From Thermoflexales bacterium (GTDB lineage: Bacteria > Chloroflexota > Anaerolineae > Fen-1058): 15,073 nucleotides of DNA. Below the pieces are notes generated by a model. It ran no database searches and was not told the DNA's origin. It saw only the letters and a program-made list of their open reading frames with translations. The stretch is taken from assembly GCA_016931085.1 (NCBI GenBank), contig JAFGFO010000437.1, forward strand, positions 1 to 15,073. Direction: 5' to 3'. This document shows, in pieces, positions 1 to 9,200 of this stretch. Positions within the stretch are counted from its first letter, which is position 1; each line of letters begins with the position of its first letter. The translations under genes and the position numbers were made by a program.

Positions 1-138
1 CGCCTCGACCTCGTCAAGCGCTGCAGGAGCAAGACCCTTTGGGTTTATAAAACCCAAAGGGTCTGCGCCTAGAGCCTGGGCGGTCACGACGGTCAGCAGA
101 ATGGATAAAACGATGGCAAGCAAGCGATTGGGTTTCAT
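1..138 (-). CDS. Exported protein, N-terminal 46 codons only (signal peptide)
   Basis: The frame starts at ATG 138-136 and stays open to the left window edge. The first 22 residues form a classic Sec signal peptide: MKPNR at the charged end, a hydrophobic core LLAIVLSILLTVV, then T-A-Q-A, with likely cleavage after A22 (A-Q-A) or alternatively after A25 (L-G-A). The start is fixed by an AGGAGGA Shine-Dalgarno five bases upstream. The visible mature part is only about 24 residues, including DPLGFINPKGL, which is encoded by a perfect palindrome, and ending in an acidic DEVEA. Nothing here identifies the function. It lies 119 bases downstream of the giant gene's stop on the same strand, so co-transcription is possible. 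Too little is in view to name a family. Confidence 0.85.
   Translation of the reverse strand, partial: MKPNRLLAIVLSILLTVVTAQALGADPLGFINPKGLAPAALDEVEA
32..64. repeat. Perfect inverted repeat, 15-bp arms, 3-nt loop, inside a coding region
   Basis: Left arm AGACCCTTTGGGTTT (32-46), loop ATA (47-49), right arm AAACCCAAAGGGTCT (50-64), with no mismatch. The total length is 33 nt, exactly 11 codons, and it lies in the small exported gene immediately after the signal peptide, encoding roughly DPLGFINPKGL. A palindrome this perfect is not required by the protein sequence, which suggests insertion of a short palindromic element or a selected RNA hairpin. Each arm also carries a CCC-TTT-GGG core that could fold on its own. 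Confidence 0.9.
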
Positions 139-142
139 GAGT

Positions 143-149
143 TCCTCCT
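143..149 (-). promoter_or_regulatory. Strong Shine-Dalgarno of the downstream exported-protein gene
   Basis: Read on the minus strand the sequence is AGGAGGA followed by ACTC and then ATG at 138. This is a near-perfect anti-16S match at ordinary spacing and decides the start of the small gene. A second purine run (AAAGGA) precedes it. Confidence 0.85.
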
Positions 150-217
150 TTCCTTTCTAGGTTTCAGGTCTCGGGTTTGGAACCTTAAAAATGATGTTGG
201 TCGAGCTAAGCCTTTGG

Positions 218-246
218 GTAGGGGCGACCCACCGGGTCGCCCCTAC
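218..246. repeat. Perfect inverted repeat, 13-bp arms, 3-nt loop (intergenic hairpin)
   Basis: Left arm GTAGGGGCGACCC (218-230), loop ACC (231-233), right arm GGGTCGCCCCTAC (234-246), with no mismatch. It starts 11 bases past the TGA of the giant gene. The arms are very GC-rich, so RNA from either strand would fold into a stable stem. There is no U-tract on the minus-strand side, so it is not a canonical intrinsic terminator. It could protect the 3' end of the giant mRNA or attenuate transcription. Its form resembles short palindromes of the GTAGGGGC...GCCCCTAC type that I recall as dispersed repeats in Chloroflexota genomes. Confidence 0.9.
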
Positions 247-257
247 GAGGGGCTCTC

Positions 258-3200
258 TCAGATCCCCTTCAACACCACCGGCAGGTAGATGTAGTGGCGC
301 TTGTTCACCGCCACCGTCACCGGCCCGGCCGTGTCGTTCAGCGCGTTCGGGTCGATGATGGCAGCTGGCGGCGCCACAGTTACCGTGTTTCTTAACACGC
401 CATCGAAGCTGCCGACGGCTCGGACCGACATGGTCAGGCTAACTGGCGTGAAGCCCGATAGGCTCACCGTGCACGTCATGACCTCCGTGCCAGCGGCCCA
501 GGTGCAGCCCGGCCCGCCGGCCCAGGCGACGCTGTCGGCCGGGCCAAAGTTGAAGGTGAGCAGCGCCGAAGTGATCGAGGCTGGCCCGTTGTTGGTGACG
601 GTGGCGGTGTAGCTGATCAAGTCGCCGGCGGTCACGTCGCCGCTCCCAACCCGCGCCAGGCTCACGCCGAGATCCGCCTCGTCGGCAATCGTTGTGCCGG
701 TGGTAAAGGTCCAGGTGTATGGCACGTTGTCCAGGAGCAGGCTGCCCTGGTTGATAGCACTGACCACTTCCAGGTGGTAAGCGGTGTTGGATAGGAAGTA
801 GGGGTGACCCAGGTTGACGCGCGTCTTTTCCGCGTTCCAGGTGGGCGTCAGGACGAGCGTTGGGCTGATAGCCAGGTTCAGCGATTCTGGCCTCATCGCC
901 TGGCTAAAGTCAATCACGACCGGCTGGTTGAGCGCCACGTTCGTGGCGCCGTTAGCCGGGTTGACTTGCTCGACACGGTTGGGCAGCGCCGGCAGGGACA
1001 GGTTGAACGGCCCGGCATAGGCGATGTTGCCGACCCAATCTTCAGCCTCGATCCAGACGGTATAATTGCCGGCCTGGTAGGGGCTGGGCACGGCGTTATA
1101 CAGCCAGCCGGTGGCCGTGTTGGAAATCACGGTGGCGTACTGGCCGCCGTTGGGCAGCGTCATCCGCACGCGCAGCAGCCTGAGCTCGCCGCCGTCGCTG
1201 ACCGAGCCGCTGAGGTACAGGCGGTCGACGTCGGTCAGGGCGTGCGTGACGGTCAGGGCCGGCGCCACGGTGTCCAGCTTGTAGGTCAGGGTCAGCGGCT
1301 GGCTGCGATAGCCGACGTTGTCGATGCCCACCAGTCGCCGGGTTTGACTCACCCCATCCAAACTCTGTACCGGCAAGCTGTAGCGCCAGTTACCCTCGGT
1401 ATACAAGACTGTCGCAACTGAGTTGATGCTAAAGCGGGCGCTCAGGAAGCGGACTTCTTGCTCCGTTCTTGTTCGTTCTGTGTCGCACCAGGACACGCGC
1501 CACTCGCCCATCACATTTGCATTGCTCAAGAGGTTGAAGGCGCTCAGCAGGTTGGATGGGATGCGCAGGTTCTGGTAGTAGGGCGCGCCGGCGACGTGGT
1601 CGTCGGCGTCTTGCCACAACGGCACGGTCGCCGCGTCGTCCAGCGTCACGTTATAGTTTTGGGTCAACGCGCTGCTGCCCGGCCCTATCAACAAAACTTG
1701 CAGGCCTGACGGCGCTTGGAGATAGACCCGCAGTGTGCTCCGGCTGGTGGCCGTGAAGGCCAGGCCCACGTTGAGATCGCGGATGGCGGCGGTGTGCGTA
1801 ATATAGAGATTGCGCGAGTACTGGGAATCACACTGAGGGGCCCCGCTGCGCAGAGATGTGAGATCATATTGGAAGGTCTTGTCGAGAGACTTGTCGGCCG
1901 GAACCAGGTTGCCGATCAGCTCGCAGTCACCGCCGGGGGCGGGGTCGCACACCTCGACCGCCTCGATCCTGATCGTATCTGTGATTTGGCCATCCCACGT
2001 CGTCTCGCTCGGGCCGATCACACCATCGCCCAGGGCAGCCAGGGTCGCGCTGCTCAACGACACGACGGGCGGCTCAGAGTCAACCTGGAAATCCTGCCAA
2101 AGCCCGTCGGAGACGGGTTGGCCATCGCGGAACCACGTACTGGCTTGCCCGTACACGTCGGCGCCCTTGACGCGCAGCCCGACTGTAACTGTAGGCGCAG
2201 AGTCGATGGGGCCGGTATCGATCGGGCAGGTCCATTGCCTGTCCGCCGGCGTCGTGTCGACGCACGTGAACGACGTGACCGTCATGACGCCGCTGATCTG
2301 CCGCCGGAGGTCTACGGTGATCGTCGGCACGGGCGACTGGTCGCGCACGCTGCCTTGCAGCACGCTGGGGCCCTCCTTGAGCAGGACGCTGGGCGGGTTC
2401 TGAATGGCCATATAGTCGGGGCCGGCCTGGTCGATTTCGTATTCGGCGTACAGCCAATCCACCGGGTAAATGTACCCATTGAGTAATGGCACACTGTCCT
2501 TGTCCAAGACAGCTACATCGATCTTGGCCCAGCCGTCGTCGTGGGCGGCATCGTGGCCAAGGTCGACCACGGCCTCCAGGGTTTGAACGACTTGCCCGCC
2601 GGCCGGGATAGTGACCGGGGCCGTCTGAGTGATGCCGGTCATGCGCAAGTGGCCCCAGCTCTGGGCCAGCAGGCGCACGCCAACGGCCTGCGTCTTGCCC
2701 TGGTTGCTCAGTCGGACGGTTAGGCTGACCGGCCGGCCTTGTCCCAGGGGCTGTGGGGTAACGGTGTTGAAGCGGGCCAGCTTGGCGCGGACATCCACCG
2801 TCACGGGGGTGGAGGTGTCGATCTGGGGAGTGCAGCCCGCCGCGTTGGGAGTAGCCATGCAGCTAAGGCTCTGCATCTGATCCCAGCCGATCAAGCTGGC
2901 CAGGTGGTCCGACACCGAGATCGGCAGCCCATGGCCCAGCAGACTGTAGCCTATCGCAAGCCCCCGGGTATCCAGGCTGACCTGCACCTGCGATCCGCCG
3001 GAGCGCTCGCCGTCGCGCGGGCAGACGCCATCGCCCACCGACGGCCAGTAGTAGCGCTGGCTCAAGCCCAAGGGTTGGGTGCTTGGATATTGGCCGGTGA
3101 TCCAGCGGCTGTTGAGCTTGTTGCCGGAAGGCGCCGCCGCCCACAGCCGCAAGCTGTCCGGCTCGGTGGCAAAGGCGGCAAGTCCAAGCGATTGGCTGAC

Positions 3201-6200
3201 GGGATTGGTGATGCCCAGGCTGGCGAAGGGCACGTACAGGTCAGTCAGGGCCGGGGACTGGCCGGCGTCGAAAGCGTACTCGATGCCGGGGGTTGGAACG
3301 ATGTCCCAGCTTCCGTCGTAGTTGAGCAACTGGACGCTCGTGCTGAATGGGGAGCTTGCGTTGTACTGCACCCACACCACATAGTCGGCTGCCATGCGGT
3401 AGGTGGTCGTCTGGACGCGGTAGGTGGGCAGGTAGACATCGTCGCCGTACTGGCTGAATGGGTTGTAGGCCTTGGTTTGGCCGCCTTCCACCGAGTCCAG
3501 GTAGATGAAGAGATTGCCGTCACTCCTCCAGTCGGCGCCGCTCCAGGTCATGCGCAGCCCTTCCCGGTTCCAGGCGGCGTAGAACGCCTGCGGCTGGCCG
3601 GGTCCACTGGGCAGCGAGCGGCCGGCCGGGCGGCTGTCTTGTCCCAGTTGGTTACACCCGGCCTGCAGCCAGCCCTGGTAAGGGGAGCCTGCGGCCTCGC
3701 CCTCGCCCATGTCCACGTAGACTGGGGTCAGCTCGTCGTCGATGTACACCGGCCCGAACTGCTTCACAGCCGTGTTGTCGAAGGCATCCAGGCTGGACAG
3801 GCGCGCCCACAGCTTGGACTGCTGGGGGCCCGTAAAGCTTGCCTGGTGCGCCGTCGTGGGCAGCGTGACGGACTGCTGCACGTGAGACGGGGCAAGTTGC
3901 TGAGGATCGTTGAGCCACTCGACGGTGTAGCGGTCCAGGTCTGGGCTGGCGCTGCTTGTCCAGGTCAGGCTCAGCTCAGGCGAGACGATATCGACGATGG
4001 TCATGCCTGGCGTGATGACCAGGCCCGCGCTGTAGCTGAGGGTCACGGTGATGGGTGGGGCGGGCGGCACGGCGTCGGCCGGCACGACCCGGACGATCTC
4101 AGCCTGCCGTCCGGCGATGTCAATCGCGCGCACGGTCAGGGTGTAGCTGCGCCCCTCCGGCGGGGCAGTCAAGGTCGAGTACAGGTTGGCCGTCCACGGC
4201 TGAGAGAGCAGTGGATAGGTCCCGGAGTAGACCGCGTCTTGCCATACGTCATCTACTGATGACGCACCATCGTCCAGGCGGACCTGCAAGCTGGCAAGCT
4301 GGGTAGCCTCGCTGACCAGGCCGCTCACGCGGATAAAGCCGTTGTCAAAGTTGGCGCTGTTGATCCGCTGAGTGCTCAAGCTCACGTCAGGTGGCGTAAA
4401 GTCCACATAGACCAGGCTGAGTGGGCCGGGCCACCCGTCGATGGGCGCCGCCGAGGTGATCACAGTACCGTCCTGGTCGCTCAGGCTGGCCAGCAAGGGG
4501 TAAGCGCCCTCGCGGGTGGGTGTGTAGACCGTGCTCCACGCGCTTTGCTGCAGGTCTCCCCAGCTCGTTTGGGTGTAGATGGCCTGGCTGCCCAGGCTCA
4601 GGTACAGGTCTTGCAGGTTATTCTGGGCATAAGCCGCCCCGGCAACAGACAGCGGCGTGTTCGTCGCGCTTATGACGAGCGAGGTGGTGGGCGTCAGGAT
4701 GGCCACGCCCAGCGGCCAGGCCAGGCTGAGCGTGGTGCGGGTCACCGTCGTGCATTGGCCCATCCCGTCGCAGGCGGTCAGCTCATCGCCCGGGTCGGTC
4801 TGAACCAAGCCCACGAGTGGCGAGGTGACCGTGTAGGGGAAGGGATACGAAAAGACGGCGGTGAACCATGGCTCGGCGTGGTAGGCGAAGGTCGAGCCGG
4901 ACACCGGGCAGGTATAGCCTGTCTCGACCAGGTTATAGTCCCAGGCCTGGCAGCGATAGAACTCGAGATCGCCGGGGAAGCGCGGGGCGATGTGGGTCAA
5001 AACCGCCTGCGGCGTGGCGGTGTCAACCTCGCCTTGCCAGACGTTGGGCAGGCTGAGGCTATGATTCAGGCGATCGGTGGCGCGCAGGTACAGCCGGTGA
5101 GTGCCCTCGGTTTGGGCCGGCACCGTGTAGCTCCAGGTGGAGAAGGACTGGCCGGGATGATTCAGCGTGGCCGGCTGCCACTGGATGGCGTCCTCGTCCC
5201 CCCAGTCCTTCAGGTGGAACAGGCCGACTTCCAGCCTGTCCAGGCCGGTCGGGGCCGGACGGGCCAGCGCCAGGATTTGATCCGTGCTGAGCGGGCGGTC
5301 GTAGACCACCAGCTCGTCCAGCAGCCCCTTGAAGCCCTGGCCGATCAGCCAGTCGTCGCCCGTGTTGGCCTGGCCGGTCAGGGTGCTGGTGATGGTCTGG
5401 GCCGGGACGCCGTTGACGTAGAAGGTCAGCGCGGAGCCGCCCTCGGCTAGTGTCGCCATCACGGCGGCCACGTGTGTCCATCCGGTGGTCAGATTGCCGG
5501 TGGTCGTGTAGGTCTTGTCGCCAAAGATCTGCAGGCGAGGCGCCCCGTCCTCCAGGCGCCAGTCAAAGCCGGTGTTGGGGCTGATGACGGGGGTGAAACC
5601 CAGGAGGTGCTGCGTGCCGGCTGTATCGGTGGGATTGACCCAGGCCAGCAGGCTAAAGCTGCCCAAGCCCGCCAACTCGCCCAGCCGCCGGTTAGCACCC
5701 AGGTTGATGCCGTCTCCGCCGTCAAAGCTGATCGCCTGGCCAAAGCGGCCGGCTAAGCCGGCCTGCGGGCAGGCGCCGGCTGTGCATGTGCCCAGGGCGT
5801 GGCCTGGGCCGGTGTCTTGGAAGTGGGCGGCGGCAGCCGGCTCTTCCATGTGGAAGGCTATTATCTGGCCGGTCGGGTAGGCCAGCGAGCTTGCCGTGCC
5901 GCTGATGACGGGCAGCCCGCTTTCCAGCGTGCCGCTGAGAGCCCACCCACCATCGGGGGTGACGTCGTACACGTTGGCCAGGGGCGGGGAGCTATCCAGT
6001 TGAACCGGCGCCTGCGCCATCACCGCCTCGCGCGTGTTGAGCGCGGACGTGCTGGCTGCACGGGCTCCAAACGCCGTCATGCGCCGCAAGGCGTTCGTGC
6101 TGAGGTTGCCCAGCCGGTCGGTGGCGTCCATCTGGACGGTGTACAGGCCGTTGAGTGAGGTGGTGTCGGTATAGACGACCTGCCAGGTGCTGCCGCTCAG

Positions 6201-9200
6201 GCTGGCCAACTGTGGGCTGCTGGCGGCTTGCCCCAGGCCATCGATCAGCGTGACAAAGACCTTGTCCACGCCGCAGCCGCTGTCCGTCACTGTCCCGTAC
6301 AGGCTCAAGGGCTGCGAGTTGTCGATCACGACCCCGGCCCCAGTCAGCGCCGCATCCAGATGAATCTCGGGGCCGGTGATGTCCACAGCGTAGGTCTTGG
6401 TGAGCCAGCCGATGTGTCCCACGCTGTCGGTGGCCGTCAGCTCGAGCGTATGCCAGCCCTCGCCGCCCGGGAACAAGGTCCAGGCCCAGGCGGACTGGTC
6501 CTGGGTTGGCCTCTGCCAGTCTCCGCCGTCCAGGCGATACGCCACGGCCGTGACGGGTGAGGTGGGGTCGTTCGCGATAGCGGCCACCACGATGTCGCGG
6601 CCGGTGATGTAGGGCGCCAGCTCGAGGCTGATGACCGGATCGTCCGCGTCGACGATGAGGTCGTGCGAGACGGCCGTGTCGTACCAGTGCACCTGGTACT
6701 CGTAGATGTGCTCGAGGTCGCGTGGGTGCAGCGGGTAATTGTAGACCGTCACCTCGTCGGCCTGGCCGACCATGTTCTGGCCGATAGTAAGCTCGCTGGC
6801 GCCGTAAGTAGTCGGCCCCACATTGCCGACGCCCACCTTGTGGCCGTTGACGTAGAGCGTGGCTACGTCACTGTCGGAACTGTACGTGGCAAAGATGTAC
6901 GTCCATTGGTTGAGCAGCAGGCCAGGGTAATCGAGTGATGGCTTGAGCACCTGGGAAGGCGCCAGCCCTTGCACTCCGAAATAGACCAGCGTGCGCGTGA
7001 CGGTCTCGGCGCTGCCTGGGACGTACAGGCTGAACGAGGAGTCTTTGCCGGCCAAGACCTGGTTGGTGGTGGTGAGCGCCTTGCTCAGCTTGAACCAGCC
7101 GCCGACACTGAACCCGCCCTGAGCTATGATGTTGTCGTCGGTCTTGGACAGAGACTGCGCGCCGTCGAAGACGGGCGCCTGGCGCATCCAGCCCTTTTGG
7201 CCGGCGGCCGGGCAGGCGGTGCAGGTGGCATCGTACGTGTCGCCGCTTTGAGCGGCGTTGTCGAAGCGGCTGGTAGGGGTCGTGCTGAGCGGCTCGTACA
7301 ACGGCTCGTCCAGGTGCAAGCTGGTGACCGGCGCCTCTTGGCTCAGCGCACGCACTTGCACGTCCGACAGCGCCTGTCCAAACAAGACTACCTGGTCCAG
7401 GTAGCCGGTGAAATAGCTATAATCATTATGGACAGTCTCTCTTTTGGACCCGATGGTCGTACTGCCGGTGCAGGCCAACTCGGCGCCTGGGGCGACTGTG
7501 GATCCCGCAAAAGCGCCATCGCGGTAGAGGCGTAGCGTGTACCCGTCGTAACTGGCGGCCAGGTGGACCCAGGTATAATCCGGCACGGGGTTGCTATCCA
7601 CGGCGGCGCCCCAGGCGCTAGCTGTCTTGATCTGCGCTTGCGGGCTGCCGTCAGCGTTCAATCCCAGGCCAAAGCCGCAACTGTACCCTCCGTACGAGAT
7701 GATGGGCTTGTATGTCGTGTTCCCACCTGGCATGCGCCGCACCCACGCGGCGACGGTAAACTGCTCTATTCCCCCTGGGGTGTTCAGGCTGAGACTGTCG
7801 TCGACACCGTCGAAGCGGGCAGCCTGGTTGAAGCGGCCGGGCAGGCCGCTGTCCGGGCAGGCTGGGGGGGTGCAGACGGCGGTATAGCCGTTGGCGGTGG
7901 CGTCGGCGAACTCGGACCGGCCGGGCGTCTCGTCCAGGTCGATCTCGAAGGCCCGCTCGGCCGCCAGGTACAGGGACAGCACCTCGTCGGCCGACAGCGT
8001 CCGCCGGTAGAGCGCCAGCTCGTCCATCGGGCCCTCGTACGGCACGGACGGGTTGGTGTGGGTCAAGTACAGGCGTAGCTCGCCTTCGCCGTCGGGCTCG
8101 TCGAGGTCTTTGGTAAACGTTCTAGAGGGCTGGTCGTGGTCGAATGTGTAGGTGCCCATCGTGTCATCCCCAGTGTCGTCATCGGCTTCCTCGACCTTGA
8201 GGGTAGTACTGCCGCAATAGTCGTGCGGCTCTGCGCCGGTGTTGAATGTCTCGCCTGTGTCCACTCCCTCGATGAGGCCCCACCATCGATGGGCATAGCC
8301 GCCGCCATCGAAGGAAGCGTAAAACTCGGCGTGGTCACCACTGTCGCCTGGTTCTTTAATACAATACACCTTGGGGTTTTCAACCTGGGCGCAGCGCGTG
8401 GCGCGCCCCAGCTCGAACTCGCTGGTAGAAGTCGGTTTGCCGTTCCGCCCGCAGGTGCCTTTGAGCTGGCTGTTGACGTACACGTTATAGGTGCCTCCCA
8501 GGGTGGCAGGGTTGTAGTCATAGGTGGCCACGACGTGATTCCATTGGTTCAAGGTCAGCACGTCAGTCAGGACACATCCCTGCCAGATTCCTCCATTGCC
8601 AAAGCCCACCTCCAGCCCGCGGGTGCCGGCGATAAAGATCGAGGGGTAGGCATACCTGGAGGGATCGCCGCGATAGTTGGCGTCGGAACTGTCCCACTCT
8701 GGCGAGTAGCCCCACACGCCTTGCCGCGCGGTCGTGGTGGAATCGGTGGGCTTGATCCAGACCGACTGGCTGAAATCGCCGCTGGACAATCGCGCGGCGT
8801 CTATCACGTACAACGGATCGACCGGCATGGCCAGGCTGTTCTTGCGCACGCCAGGGGCGGACTGCGGGCACGTGCTCCCAAACGCGCTGCTAAAACAGAT
8901 GGCATATATGTACGCCTCCCCAGCTTCGTCTGGAGTGCCACAGTATGTGAGGCCGCCGCTATACGTGGTACATTCCAGCTTGTCCATGCTCAGCTTGAAA
9001 ACTGGTTGGTTGTACAACTCCATGACCTGGTTGGCGTCCAGCGTGGTGGGATAGACCTGCACGTCGTCGATCAGCCCGTCGAAGAAATTGTTCCCGGTTT
9101 GCAGGCTGCCGATCCGTAAGGATGGCGGGCTGGCCAGGCTGGCTGTCGAGTTGTCGTAATAGTCGCTGGCCACAGACAGGCCATCGACGTACAGTCTTAT

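Larger units (their letters stand above)
139..257 (-). other. Intergenic region between the giant gene and the exported-protein gene
   Basis: These 119 bases hold, in transcription order, the perfect hairpin at 218-246, an A/T-richer stretch around 182-200, a GGTTTCAGGTCTCGGG word (on the plus strand, about 160-175) related to a repeat inside the giant gene, and the Shine-Dalgarno. I see no convincing -35/-10 pair and no T-run after the hairpin. Readthrough from the giant gene is therefore possible, but an internal promoter cannot be excluded. Confidence 0.7.

Noticed and set aside
218..246. Rho-independent terminator
   Set aside because: The stem is strong, but on the minus strand it is followed by CCAAAGGC rather than a U-run. 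It is kept as a hairpin repeat.
32..246. CRISPR repeats
   Set aside because: The two palindromes differ in sequence and there is no regular repeat-spacer array.
258..300. LPXTG sortase, PEP-CTERM or type IX secretion signal
   Set aside because: There is no LPxTG, no PEP motif with a membrane helix and basic end, and no type IX-like C-terminal beta domain; only the short YLPVVLKGI tail.
2739..4259. Plus-strand open frame of 506 codons
   Set aside because: It lies opposite well-formed CARDB, CBM9-like and FN3-like domains. No Shine-Dalgarno or family resemblance was found.
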